Shown in pieces: positions 22,386 to 34,935 of a stretch of DNA of 64,000 nt. The stretch is from Marchantia polymorpha subsp. ruderalis (taxonomy: Eukaryota > Streptophyta > Marchantiopsida > Marchantiales > Marchantiaceae): positions 16,596,501 through 16,660,500 of the forward strand of contig AP031352.1 in the NCBI GenBank assembly GCA_037833965.1. The letters run 5' to 3'. Position 1 is the first letter of the stretch, and every line of letters begins with the position of its first letter. The translations under genes and the position numbers were made by a program. Below the pieces are notes generated by a model. The model saw nothing but the letters and a program-made list of their open reading frames with translations, was not told where the DNA came from and did not search any database.

Positions 22386-25300
22386 CAGTCCCGGTTGAGC
22401 CCGCCAGTGCTCACTGACAATACTCACATGTCTAAAGATCCTGTCAGGTGTCACTTAATATAACAGGTTCATTCTTGTTCGTCCTGGCTGGGTTTACCTT
22501 GAACTGGAAAGCTGGTAAGGAAGTGCCACGATCGGTTCAGAACTCCTTCCTTGTGTACAAGAGGGGAAAATGAATTTGGGGTTCGAGCTGATTTAGATCC
22601 CGGTTTGGGCCCATATGCAGTGTATCGGCATACATGATAGTTGTGATGACTGCGCACTTCATCCTCCGTGATACACGTGAACGTGAGGCTAAAATGATTC
22701 AGATCTCATGAAGTCGCAGACACCCTTGACAAGTCCAGTGGAATGCGGAGCGGATGAACGAATGTCGTGAAGGCACAGTGCTCATGGAGGCTCCATCGTT
22801 CTGTCCAAGTGCTGTGGGTCTGATACGTATCATGGAGGGACGACGATTGTTCCGTGCTCGCCTGCCAGAGACGCCCGTAACGCGAATCTTGGCGTTTGGC
22901 CGATGACCTATTCTTCACAGTTCCTGCGCATCTGACCTCAGAATTACTTTAAAACGACCCAGAACGACTTTGAGTCATCGGATTCCATCATGAGTTTCTA
23001 AGTGCGAAAGGATGTCCAAGGGGGCGGTGAAATTTACGGAAAAGATTGGATCTCAGTGCTCAAGAGTCATGGCATATCAATTCTTTCAGGACGGACGCTT
23101 TGAATGCCTTCTCCTTGGGAAAAGATTCGCGTCCTTGCTGTTGCGATGATGGTGGCTGCACTCAAAGTGGATGTGGAACCCGAGGGAAATCTTATGCTGT
23201 ACTCCAGGCTAATATTTGAATGGTTGAAGCCTCCTCCAGATAGCCATAAGCGTGCATGAACGGATCTGTAGGAAGAAACTTACGTTCTACGACAAAAATC
23301 TTTTGTTTTCCACTTCTTGTCAATTTCAATTCAACTTTTGGTTACCCTCCAATGAAATTTGAAACGATTGCAAGTCTTCATGGGGATTCAGTTACTTTTA
23401 CATTCAATAAAATATTGACGGGACTTCTAATATATATCTAAAGAAATGAAAGTCAAAATACCACTTAATCTCAGAAGCATCGAAAGGTGGAGCACATGCA
23501 AACGATTACAAATGATTGTAGGTATATCGTGATAGATACATCGTGGAGCGCTCTGGCTGACTCTTGCAAAACGTTGTCATTGACCTTGAATTGAACAGGA
23601 GGACGACATAAAAAGAAATTGTCAACGTGTATCAACAGCGTCACGAATCGTATTGTTCTTGTATGGATGACATTGTCCACACCCACAATATATCGACGAC
23701 ATGAAACTTTCCCTCTTTCATGTTCCTGATATGCGATGCAGAACTTGTTAGCATGACGACCTTGTTCAGGCGATCTTTCTAATTGCTGATCAAAGTCTCT
23801 TTCTTCTGCACAAGCTGCTGAAGCAGCAGAACAGCTTTTAGACTTCGAACGACTGCTTTTGTATCTCATATCTGATGCCAGTCATCTGTGAAAGGGTTCT
23901 GCAGAATTTGCAATAGGTTTCGAATTTGTTGCATACTATTTGAGAACCGTCTTTGTTTCTATCTATGGCATCATAATTCCATAGTTATCGCAATGTACTA
24001 TTGCACGTGAATTATCGTGAAGCGTCTGGTATGGTACCAGTCTCTTGAGTAGACTCTAAGTTAGCTTACTTCTTACCTACATTAGATTATGTCTTGCTAA
24101 TATTTTTTATGGTGAAATCAATATCTCCGGAAAACAACGAATGAGTTCATAGCTCGACATTCATAGATCGATTTTTTCATGGTTAGGACACAATCAAAGA
24201 TCAAAGATTCATATCCAAGACAGAACTTTTACACATCTGGAAATTTCGGCTCTGTCCATATATACTATGAGTGATCTCCTGTGCTATGTTCTCCAAAACA
24301 TGTTCCATCTGACACGACTTCGTCATGAAGTTTAAATGGGGAAAAACCTGTAAGTAAGAGTGTGAACCTGAAGAAGTTAAAGGTCAGTTTCACATTATAT
24401 GTTTGAATTATGTTTCAAATTTGTTTGAATTAATGAACTTCAGTGACACGAGCTTTGAATTTCATGCAACTTGAACTTCACTACATTTGAACTTTGTTGT
24501 AGCAACATTTTTTTAAACAGCAAAATACCTTTCACTAGGTAGGATGGAACAGAAGCAAATTTGCAGCGAAAGTGCTGAGATGTAGAATACAAGGAGGAAC
24601 AAACCGCAGGCTGTTCAAGAAAATAACAGACATGACATCGAGGAAAAAGTTGGGCAAGAGTGCTTGTTTCGAGGATTGTCCAACAAGCATATGATTGGCC
24701 GGTTCTCAATGTTCAATAGTGGCGAATCTAAACTCTGAGTATGTGACATGAGATTTATGACAGAGATGGACATCGCTGAACGAGAGGGTAGCTATAACAA
24801 CAGTTTGTGACACAACTTCTAACAACAATATTGTGTAATATAATCTTGTGTTATTTTGAGGCCAAACTTCTGTATACATAGAAAATTTTTACATTATCAT
24901 CTTCCTTGATTGTACATCTGTGCAAAGCCGTAAAGCACTGAGGTTTAGCGATGATATCTTCTATCAATATCCAAATTTCTTCTCAACTTACAACTGTACA
25001 ATATCCTACAACGAGAACCAAGTCCAAATCTAGTGGCCCTGGCCCTGGCCCTAAATATGTTGAGCTGAACAAAACATTGGCTCAAATTTTAAAATCCTAT
25101 TGTTCTGTTTGGCCTGAAGCTAACAGTAGACACCTTCTGATAAAGATCAGTAAAGACGCATGTTAGCTTTCCCTGGCCTACAAAGATATCTTGTATGTGG
25201 ATGGTCTCTCCTTACCACTTCACTTTCTCTCCTTTCATGCGTATAAGAAAGACGATTCCAAACATAGTACGGAGAGCCCTATTGGGAGGTCAACCGCCCG

Positions 25301-25653
25301 ACTTTCGCAGCTCTCGGTGGAGAAGGAAATCCTCATTTTGCATCTTGCTCTTGGAACTCTAATATGTCGATATTCAATGACTGATCACGGTAGAACGGCC
25401 TTGACCTCCTGAACCCATGATCACTGGTTGCAAAAATAATTAAAAGCGTAGACAGCAGCAGCTGTAGCTTCATTTTACGGTATGCCGAAGGCACCTGAAA
25501 GCTTCAGATGCACGTTATGTACAAGTCTTGGAGTGACAGAGACTCCTGAGCACTCGTGACCAATCTGCAATTTACTCAGTTCGAAGTGCTGGACTTCCAG
25601 CAAGTTGATTTGATCATGACTTCACATTCGATGCAGCAGATCGATCGTCAACG
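22386..25653. other. intergenic, no gene recognised
   Basis: Frames of 60-130 codons on both strands lack recognisable domains, splice context or conserved motifs. The longest is at 23471-23869 (-). A short Gly-Pro repeat frame lies near 25030. Confidence 0.45.
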
Positions 25654-26334
25654 TTACCAACCACTCTGAGCAAAGATTCTGGATCTCATTAGCTTCTCGA
25701 ATTCGGAGAAGGTGATGAGGCCGTCACCATCGGAGTCCACGCATGTGACCATAGCAGAACATTCATAGAGAGTTGCCTTACTCTTCCCCAACCTTCGCAT
25801 CACCTTGTGCATATCAGAGGCCGAAATCAGACCGTCTCGATCCGAGTCACACACTTTGAAGGTTAGTCTTATGTCCTCTGCACGAGTTGCAGGGTCGACC
25901 ACATCCGGATGCGGCAGCTGCTGGCTGTGAAACGCAACAAATTCCTGCAGATCAATGACTCCATCCCCATTCAAATCCGCTTCCTCAATCATTAACCGAA
26001 GCTCCTGATCTGAAATTCTCTTCCCGAGTCTCTTCCACATAAGACGCAGCTCCTGCTCCGTGATCTTTCCATTCCCATCCGTGTCGATGATTTTAAAAGC
26101 CTCCACGAGATCCTGATGTTCGAGCTCGAACAGTTGAGCAATAACCGGACGCTTCTGGTCAGCCGAAGACAGCTCCGATGGCTGACTAGAGAGATGTGGA
26201 GAACTCTTCGACGAAGTCGAAGGAGGCTTCACAGGGCGAGTTGAAGGATCTGCGGATAAGTACAGCGCGAAGGGGTTGGCATTCTTGGGAGAAGATGGCC
26301 TTCTGTTCTTTGAGAACAACTTCGACAGTTTCAT
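25654..26334 (-). CDS. calmodulin-like EF-hand protein
   Basis: A 226-residue, intronless putative calcium sensor. The frame extends 32 codons further upstream, but I chose the ATG at 26332-26334. It gives MKLSKLFSKNRR, matching the starts of the neighbouring CML copies (MKLPTFFGKKVK). Residues 1-65 are a basic, Ser/Pro-rich tail with one NPF motif (residues 20-22). Four EF-hand loops follow: DTDGNGKITEQE, DLNGDGVIDLQE, DSDRDGLISASD and DSDGDGLITFSE. Loop 3 has Asp instead of Glu at position 12, a change known to weaken calcium or alter Ca/Mg preference in EF-hands. A TATA box lies 222 bases upstream of the chosen ATG. It is a paralogue of the genes at 14.05 and 31.3 kb. No transmembrane segment or lipidation signal is evident. 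Confidence 0.9.
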   Translation of the reverse strand: MKLSKLFSKNRRPSSPKNANPFALYLSADPSTRPVKPPSTSSKSSPHLSSQPSELSSADQKRPVIAQLFELEHQDLVEAFKIIDTDGNGKITEQELRLMWKRLGKRISDQELRLMIEEADLNGDGVIDLQEFVAFHSQQLPHPDVVDPATRAEDIRLTFKVCDSDRDGLISASDMHKVMRRLGKSKATLYECSAMVTCVDSDGDGLITFSEFEKLMRSRIFAQSGW

Positions 26335-26555
26335 GACGGTTGCAACAATCTGTGCCTCTGCCGCAAACCAGCCGCTGCTCGGCAAGGCTTTGATTGGAAG
26401 CAGACACTGCTGTTTCAGATGGAACGACAATGTTGTGCACTGTTGCCGTGAATAATGTCTGCGAGTCGGCCAGTAACGCGGGTCCTGTTGGCTCTCGAGC
26501 TAATGCACGACTACTGTCGGCGCTCAATCTCTCCTTCTGTCGGAACACTGCCAGC

Positions 26556-26562
26556 ATTTATA
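26556..26562 (-). promoter_or_regulatory. TATA box of the 26.3-kb CML gene
   Basis: Reads GTATAAATG on the minus strand, 222 bases before the chosen ATG. This supports the downstream start over the longer frame. Confidence 0.45.
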
Positions 26563-26975
26563 CACAACCTGCCGCTCGGATCTCGGATCGGGAAAATCAT
26601 TTATTTGCTCCCTTGTGACCGAATCTGGAGCAGAGGTTCATTGAGCCTCTTAAAAGTAGCGGAGTTTGGGGTCCACCACAGCGAAACGGGAAAGACAGAC
26701 TTCTTCTTCCTTTGGAGAAGAAGAAAGGGTCTGCCTTTCATGGCCGGGTTTAACGGACTCTGACCAACTCAGTTGACTAGTTCCCTCGGAACGATCAATC
26801 CTCTGTGTACACTTCCAAAGCAAACGGGACAATGTTCTCAGTACTTCACGTTCAGAGAACCGGCACGTGTGAATACTTTACAAAATATTAGGCAACCTCC
26901 TCAGATCTAGAGGTTATGTCTTCTGGCGTTGAAGGCCAGCTGCTTTCGGGACCAGGTTGACTGCCATAGATAGCA

Positions 26976-27245
26976 GTGGGAAGAAAGCGAGAGAGAGGAT
27001 GTGATTGCACCTTCTCCTCGTACAAAAGAGATGGACTAGTTGGACTGGTAGCTCAAGTGGCTGAATGGGATTCTGTGGCCAAGCTTCTCTTGGATGGACG
27101 TACAGCTCATGAGAAGAAGAGAATGAATGAATGCAATTTAAAGCTCACGAAAATCTTCAAGGACCCACGGGATCCAAACCGAACCTTTGATGCTATATCA
27201 CGCTTGGAGAATTTTCTGACCGGGCAATCACAAATCCAATGTTAA
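26976..27245 (+). other. possible Helitron Pif1-helicase scrap
   Basis: An 89-codon frame contains LLLDGRTAHEKKRM. This resembles the region after the Walker A motif of Helitron/Pif1 helicases (IAALLLPGGRTAHSRFKIP-like). The flanks do not continue the match, so this is at best a short decayed fragment and may be coincidence. Confidence 0.2.
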
Positions 27246-27495
27246 GCCTCGAACTCATGTGTGTCTTCGAGAGAATGAGTGGTGCAAGTAACACAACCAT
27301 GATGGCGAGTCAATTGATTTCCGCATAAACCAGTTGGATCTTCTCACAGTTGGCAATGCTTGAGATAACCTCCAAATAGCCTCACCGTCCGTTCCAGCGG
27401 ACATGCACATTTTGCATCTGCTGAATCTCCGTTCCGGTTGAAAGGAATCGGCACTGGCAGCTGAACGGGTTACAGAAAGTAGAAAGCAAAACATT

Positions 27496-30400
27496 TGGGA
27501 TACCCAAAGAATCCCAAAGAATCCATACCAGGATGAAAATTTACGGGTAACGTGTGACTTGGCCGCAATTCATCCGTCCATTGATATTGGATGAGGTTTA
27601 CTTGCTGTTTACTTATACGTGAAATCCAAGCTTCCTCGAGTAGTGACTGCCAGATATTCTAACAGTTTTATCAGTTTCAGATCAGTTGCCTGCAAGAATG
27701 ATCTTGTTCCAATTATGATGCCCTTCCCGAGTGCGAGATTCATATACACTCATATGAAGTCAAAGAATGACATATGAGTCATTGACTTGAAGGGGGCATT
27801 TGTCATGTTTTCTCTTTATGATCACTCAAAGTGTAGCACATACTCATGAGACTTTTTCTTATATATGTGCAGGGATATTCCATTCAATATATGCTCATGA
27901 CATATAAAGCACATATGTCTCATGAGTAGATGATACGTTGAAAAGATGTAATGCGGACCCTCAGTCCAAGCCCTCAGGATTCATCCGTGCTAATGTACTG
28001 CATCAGCGGGTGCTCAGTCTGCTGGGATAAGGCATACGCACTCCAGCAATTCCATCAGGATAAGCTTGATTGCTACTCATGATTACTCATGCTACTCATT
28101 GATTTTATGGTTCTCATGATTACGGGGTCCGGACGGAGCAAACGCGGGTCCTGTAGGTTTTAGGTGAAGTCTAGGCATGAATGTGTAAATGATAACGTAC
28201 CAAAAGATCATCTGACTCCAGCTCTGAGTGGTCCGCAGATAATTCTTCTCACTGCCCACGTCTGCATCTCAGCTGCACCTAGATTTCTGATAGAGATTTG
28301 CGTATAGGTCAACGACAAAATGGTGAAGCATTATGGCATATGAAGATGGGAGCTCTGGCAGCGCTCCAGCTGCGGAAAAACAGATCCGTGTCCCGATTTG
28401 ATATTTTAGGCGACTGTAACTCAATCGCAGACACAGACACCTCTCAGGCAAAGGTCGGCATACTGGATGAAGGTTGACTGATCTTCTTGAGGGTGTGCTG
28501 TGTTTGGAGATACGTGTTTGCGGTCCTTGCATCTGAAGTATAAGCCGATACGTTTCTTTATTTCTGGTTGACACGGGAGAGACAGGAGTGGCGAGTGGCC
28601 GATAATGAGTACAGTACCTGTCACGCAAAAGACTTAGAGTTGACATATGTGAGTGGAGGGTGTTTAAGCAACTTAGTCAAAACCTGCTCTTGATCCAGTG
28701 TACACAATCCAAATGGCGTTCTCAGGCAGATTAAGGACATGATAGCCTGATTCAAGGCTTTTGAACCTCCATCGTTTATGGCAAGAGACTCGCTAAAGAC
28801 CATCAAACAACTGAGACAAAGTTCAAATGTCTATGGTTTCTGGGTTTTCCAGATCAGTGGTTTTTTGGGATGATGTTCGATAGTCAAGTCGCAGCCTTCC
28901 TGCAGAGGGAGGCTGGTTCAACTAATTTCAGAAAGATCTATTTCAACTAACGCGCGTTAGTTGAAATACCGATCTCCAGATAGGTCCGACTCTGAGCGGC
29001 ATCATCCATGAGCATCTGCACCCAAGCTAACGCTCAAATTTGCACTGGTCAAGTAGCTCTATTTGATCTGGACCTCCCTGAACCACTGCTGGTGTATGAT
29101 TTGAAGCTCTCGATCTTTCCTGTCTCCTTCAAATATCGCTAATTGATTTAGAGCGCATGCATATCGTAAAGTAGTTAGATTGTACCTTTCTCTTAGTACA
29201 GAGGGCTTCATATTTAACTCTGACCTCTTGCATGATCAGATGAGGTCCAGATCTCAACATTTACTGAGTCAAATCTGAACTGAGTGAGGTCTGATCTCGT
29301 GTAGGGTTGACGTCAAGATGACGATTTGTTTTAGACTGGGACAAATCATATAATTGTCCAATAGATTAGTTGCAGATACCAAGTTCATGAGAAAAAGCGG
29401 CCCTTACAATATCGAGTTTTCTTCTATATGAAAAATACGGATATAGCTTCAGCAGTTTGATATCATTGAAAGTGAGATAAATTTAGCAGCGTGTCCTTTC
29501 TGAGAGATCACTCGAAAAAGAATGCTCATGATTCTGTAGCTGGTACATAAGTTTTAGTGAAATATGAGTAGCAATTATGTAAGACTTAGGTAGCTATAGG
29601 ACCGAACCGCTGAACCGTTATATAATAAGTTAAGATTCTTTCAGATGCGGTGCTTTGGAATTTTCCATCCGAACTCTAGCAAAGATAAACAATGGGCCAA
29701 GAAAAAACGATAAGAGCATCGGAATTTGTGACTTTTCTCTTTTCAAAAGTTAAGTATAGGTTCTCAATATAGGTGACACCAAAGGTAGAATATCAGAAAA
29801 AGTGAAAAAGGTGTATTACTCTTACCTTCATGTGAGGTTTTGTCAATCTTGAAATGGAAAATGTAAAATCTTACACTTGTACCAAGCGAGCAACACTCGT
29901 GCAAACTCCTAGGGGCTCCAGTAAGGACTTTCTATTATACAAGGTATGCTTTGGGAATGCTGTATAATACAGTGGTATAATACCACAATTATATTTACAC
30001 ACCGATAGCCATAAGTCACCCTGGTATCCAGAGAAGGTATGAGATCTGGCATGGCGGCGAGGTGGAAAGCTCAGAACAATCTGTAGCTACTCATGTTCAG
30101 TCCAGTTCCTCAAATAGCCCTAGTTTTGATTGAAGAAATCGCCATTCATGATACAAAAGTCTGTTATTAATGCCTGAATTTGAAAGTGATGACTGTCAAA
30201 TATTTCCAAGGTCGACCGACCAGTATGAAAGCCTGTGATCTTCTGAGTTAGAAGTGACAACAGATCGAGAACGTTTGCTCTGCATCACATCACTCCTTCG
30301 GATATACGCTTCGGCAAAACAACCACAGCAGTAATGAGAGTGTTGAGTGGAGAGCTCGGGCTAAGTATGGGAGAGCATGATCAGAGAATTCCGAGGAATT

Positions 30401-31292
30401 TGCATTTATAATTTTTATGATGCGCTGCAAAACGTTCGCAATAAGATATTTGTCATATCAGTCCAACATCCATGGATGAATAGGAAATCAATCTTTACTT
30501 CATATTTGTAAGAACATCTTCTGCAGACCTTCAGTCTGCTGGTTTCAGCAGTGTATATGCTGACAAGTTGAAACTATTCGAAATCAATTGTTCGAAACGC
30601 TCGCTTGCTTGAAATTCAAGCGGCCTCATCTAGTAAGAAGTAGCTAAATCTGTGGTCTGGATTTCTCGGACCGAATGCGCTGCGATTGAATTATCTGCTC
30701 GAGGTATAACCAACGGCTGTTGGAAACCCGTATTTGCTTCCTATGTGATCCAGAGGATGGGACTCGGTGTGCAGCAGATGTCAACGATAGCTCAATAATC
30801 CACGGAAGACTGGTGTAAATTCTGCGCCATGGAACTTGTCTTCTTGACAGATAGACCTCAGCAGATCAATTAAATTCTTCCAGACTCCATCTCTCGGAGT
30901 GATCTTCAACGCCTGTCAGTATCATCCACTCTTTCATCTGTGCCCCTTTAAATGGCTGACTTCTGTAGACAGGTCTTAAAACTTTCAGGCTCCATGAGGT
31001 ACATACTTTCTCGATGTGTGAGTCTGTTACAATGTCGGCGGGTTCATCCCAAGTTGTTGAGCTCCAAGTGGACTACGCGCGGCGCGGCTACGTCTGTGAC
31101 AGGAACTCTGAACCTGCTCGCTTCCTCGGGTCTTGCTGGTCTTAGACAGGTCCACTGACGTTGAGGTTAGGCAGCCTGAAATACACTAATTTCAGGCCTG
31201 CCATACGGCCGGACACGCTGCATCCAGCAAATGGAGTAGCTTGCTTGTGATTTTGAAGGTGCGAGGACGCATGTTCTTCACGTGTGTTGTAC
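27496..31292. other. intergenic, no gene recognised
   Basis: No domain-bearing frame. Contains a perfect 30-bp palindrome at 28939-28968 and several CATATGAG/CTCATATG-type short inverted motifs at about 27750-27930. Confidence 0.45.
28939..28968. repeat. perfect 30-bp palindrome
   Basis: TATTTCAACTAACGC is followed immediately by its exact reverse complement, with no spacer and CGCGCG across the centre. No gene or transposon end is recognised on either side. Confidence 0.9.
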
Positions 31293-31961
31293 TCAGAATT
31301 TTCTTGAAAAGATGGCGGAGGTCATCAAGATCTCAAATTCCCGAAAGTCGATCAAGTTGTCACCGTCGGAATCCACGCATTGGAGCATCACAGAACACTC
31401 GGCGATGGTGACCTTCTTCTTCCCAAGACGTTTCATCAACTTCTGCAGATCAGGAGCTGAAATATGGCCGTCCCGGTCTGCATCCGCTATGCTGAATGCT
31501 ATTCTTAGCTCTGCAGATCGTTGTTCGACATCATCGGATCCCAGACCGAATTTGCTTTTCAGAATTATGAACTCGCCCAAATCTATCTCTCCGTCCCCGT
31601 TCACATCGACCTCCTGAACCATAAGACGAAGCTCCTCGTGAGTAACTTTCTCCCCGAGGGTCGCCCACATGGCTCGTAACTCCTGGTGCGAAATCTTCCC
31701 ATCCCCGTTCTTGTCGATGATATTGAAGGCCTCGATCAACTGTTGATGCTCCGCGTCGGAGCATCTATCCACGACAGGGAAATCCCGCTCGATGAATTGA
31801 GCAGGGGTCTTTCTCGCTTGAATTGCAGCAGCATGAAGAGACTTATTTGCACTCGGAGTGCCGGACCGTGGATCGGATGTCAAAAACCCAGCATAGGGGT
31901 TCAGGTCCCTCGTAGCAGCTGGGGCCTTCACTTTCTTGCCGAAAAAAGTTGGCAGCTTCAT
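31293..31961 (-). CDS. calmodulin-like EF-hand protein
   Basis: A 222-residue, intronless putative calcium sensor starting MKLPTFFGKKVK. The N-terminal tail of about 70 residues carries NPY (residues 21-23) where the paralogues have NPF. The four EF-hand loops are DKNGDGKISHQE, DVNGDGEIDLGE, DADRDGHISAPD and DSDGDNLIDFRE. Loop 3 ends in Asp instead of Glu. Loop 4 has Asn in place of the usual Gly at position 6, which may distort that loop. It is the closest intact relative of the decayed copy at 6.7-7.3 kb, sharing the MKLP start and similar EF-hand 3 text. A TATA box lies 154 bases upstream. The gene is in the same orientation as the paralogue 5 kb away. Confidence 0.9.
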   Translation of the reverse strand: MKLPTFFGKKVKAPAATRDLNPYAGFLTSDPRSGTPSANKSLHAAAIQARKTPAQFIERDFPVVDRCSDAEHQQLIEAFNIIDKNGDGKISHQELRAMWATLGEKVTHEELRLMVQEVDVNGDGEIDLGEFIILKSKFGLGSDDVEQRSAELRIAFSIADADRDGHISAPDLQKLMKRLGKKKVTIAECSVMLQCVDSDGDNLIDFREFEILMTSAIFSRKF

Positions 31962-32114
31962 GCTGGCTTGTTCGACTTCTTACAAGCGATGGATTTCTAA
32001 GCGCTGGTCCGGAATCAGCTAAATTTTGACTTGCTTCTATCGCGAGCTGTGTCGGAGGGAGAGAAGTGTGGCTCTTGTCTATACGAACGACTGGTCATGT
32101 GATCGCTGCTCCGG

Positions 32115-32120
32115 TTTATA
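32115..32120 (-). promoter_or_regulatory. TATA box of the 32.0-kb CML gene
   Basis: TATAAA on the minus strand (context CTTTATAAACC), 154 bases before the ATG, in a GC-rich promoter. Confidence 0.5.
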
Positions 32121-33099
32121 AAGACGCAGCTGAGCAGCTCGTGAGCTGCACCCGGGCGACAGCAACGGTGGGAGCATCTCAGATTGGCGGTGAAGCAGTG
32201 TGGAGGGAGATGGTTGACCGCACCGGCGACCTCAAACAGCGAGAAGGAGTCCTAGCTTGGGAGCTCGGTCAAAGTACAGTGGAGTGGACTAGCCGCACTG
32301 TGACTAGGCCGTTTCTTCCGGGTTTGACTTTGCCGCGGGTGCGAGAGCCGCAATCGGTGAGGAGCCGTTGCCATGTTTTCCAAACTCGGACGTGGCAGTT
32401 GCTGTTGTTTTGAGATAAGTGTGTAATGTTTCCCCTTTGAGTCTCAACACTGGACTTGGTTCTCGGGTGATCCAAAGTGTCTGCATGTTACGAAGGTCAG
32501 CCACAAAAACTCTTCCGTGTAAGTCTTTGCAAGGGTAAAACCGAGGGATAAATGATGGGAAGATACCATCAAAGTGATGAAAAGACTGGTGGAAATAGCA
32601 AATTAACAATGAGGCCAAGGCTAATATATCAAAACGACAGGTGAATTTGGCTTGGACACAATGTTATCATCTCCACCACAATGCCAGACACATCAATTTA
32701 CATGACCGGACAGAAAGAAATGATGTGTTGTACATATAAAATTGTAAGAAACAGAATCCACGAACATAAAAGTTCACAAGCAGGAATTCACAAAGAGACA
32801 AATTTACAATCCTTACGCCAACAAGATTATATTTGGTTCGCCTTTCTCAACATCAAAAGCTACGGTTCACTCTACTCTATATACTACGTAGCAAAAACCA
32901 TAATTCTAACTATAACAAGGACTAAATCTAAATCTAATTCCAGGTATACTAACTAGAATTTAATCTGGGAACTGAGTTTCTAAAAATCTTCTCTTTAGTG
33001 CAATAAACTCCATAACCCTTATAATTATTATGGAAAAAATTCTACAAAGAAACCTTAAATTAGTAAATCTCTAAACTACTGCTAACTAAAACTAAGTTG

Positions 33100-33840
33100 T
33101 AATAAAAGCATGATAGAGTATTTAGATTTAACATAAGCTGCTAGTGAACATATGCAAAGTTTGCATATTATCATAATGTCTTCTAAAAATCTCCAAAGAA
33201 GAAACTTTGATACATGCATCAACTAGATTATGTTTAACGTCAATATTGATTAGCTTAATAGTTTATATAACACTCCGTCTTTGATAAAGTGATATCTAGT
33301 GTGTATTTGTTTCATTTTTTTTTCATCATTTGATTTGTAGAAAAATGTAACACATTCTAACTATCACGATGAAGATTCATAATCTCTTGTTACAATTTCA
33401 TATCAATGATAAGTCTATTCAACCAAACAAATGTTTTTGTTGCTTTTACTACTGCTTTATATTCAAGTTGCATTGATGATTAAGATCCTTATTTTTGCAA
33501 AATAGATTTTCAACTAATGTCTCATCATCTAGTGTAAACACATAATAAATTGTAAATTTTATATTATCAAGATCTTGTAAAAAGTAAGCATCAACATAAC
33601 CTAGCATGGATTGACGTTGTGTAATAAATCATTAAACAATACACTACAATCTTTAAAATTCTTGAAGAAGTTCAAGATTTATTTCGCTGCATCTTCTCTA
33701 AATTTGAAATGTATTTGTTCATCTTATTCACAAATGGAATAATATCATGTTTTGTGTATATCATCAAATACATGAAGTTGTTCATAGCTTGTCATAAGAA
33801 ATTGATGACAATTTTTACTTTTCAATGGCATCGGTTGAAC
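33100..33840 (-). mobile_element. copia retrotransposon fragment (RT end and RNase H)
   Basis: A fossil copia piece in minus orientation. The end of the reverse transcriptase lies at about 33.69-33.84 kb and RNase H at about 33.25-33.56 kb, with wording close to the copia fossil at 17.4-20.35 kb. Sequence just past RNase H (about 33.08-33.12 kb, CTAACTAAAACTAAG) also resembles the same place in that element (about 17.43 kb), so the two are likely the same family. The fragment is broken and incomplete. At 33.84 kb it stops abruptly against unrelated GC-richer DNA. Confidence 0.7.
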
Positions 33841-34935
33841 ATTGAGTATAGGAACGTTACCGTCAGAGCTATCACCGGCGACCACGTTTTGTACTGACCG
33901 TGTGTTTTTCTGAGGTCACCACGTGATCCGTGACTACGGTAGACCAACCACGTCCGAGTGCGATCTCGTAACTATAACCACGTGGACTCTTACCACGAGC
34001 CCTGCAACGAAATGGCCACGAATGACCGGAATACCCTAACTGTGCCAGAAAAAACTGGGGGGGGGGGGGAATTTTGAGAAAGAAAAAACGCAAACACCGG
34101 AAAATTTCGGCGGGAGAGATTCGGATGTTATAGGTGAGGGATGTCGAACTCTAGTGCAGAGCTCTCGAGATGAGCAACTCGGATGCCCGTCGCTCGGATG
34201 CTCGCCTCAGGAGGTGGGTCCCCTATCTTGGGGGTCCTACCTCGGGGGAAGAGTGCCCCGCCGTTCGGGGGTCTCCACCTCAGGTTGAGTGGGTCCCGCC
34301 GCTCGAGGCTCTCTACGGTGACCTTTGCCGCCGCTGCCCGAACTCTGCGGGCAGGCACTGCCTTTCGCCGCTACACTATTTCTGTGCGGTCTCCGCTGCT
34401 CGCTGCCCGAATCTTCTCGCCGTTGGCCGAAATTGCGAAGAACGGGGAACACCTCCTTTTCGACTGTCAAAAAAAGTACGCTCCTTAGCTATTGGGAGTA
34501 TCGGCCGCTCGTACTCGCTTCTTGACCTCGCTCACACACTTTTGTCGATTGTCACTGACCAAGCCTTGCTCACCAGCACCTTGTGTAAATAGAAATAGAT
34601 CTGCAAAGAGCAGCAACCACGGGACCGGAAGCGGCAAAGAAAGCAAAAAAGTACGAGACAAATACTCGCCCCTCTCTCTCTCTATCTCTCTTGTGATCCC
34701 TGTCTCTCACTCCCAGATGTGCCCCGCCGAAGACATACTATCACTGAAAACTGTCAAAACTTTGCATAGAAACTTAGCAACGTTTAGTAAAAGTTGAAAA
34801 CATTTTCACTATACACATCCTCAGTGAAAAACTAAACCAAACATTAAACGACTCAACAACAAATTCTTCAATCACAGTAAACAACTTATATAGACATGAA
34901 TAAAACATTTTATCACAGTCTACCCCCACCCCTTG

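Noticed and set aside
27046-27085. GGTAGCTCAAGTGGCTGAATGG resembling the 5' part of a tRNA
   Set aside because: No anticodon arm, T-loop (GTTCGA) or acceptor pairing follows at the right spacing.
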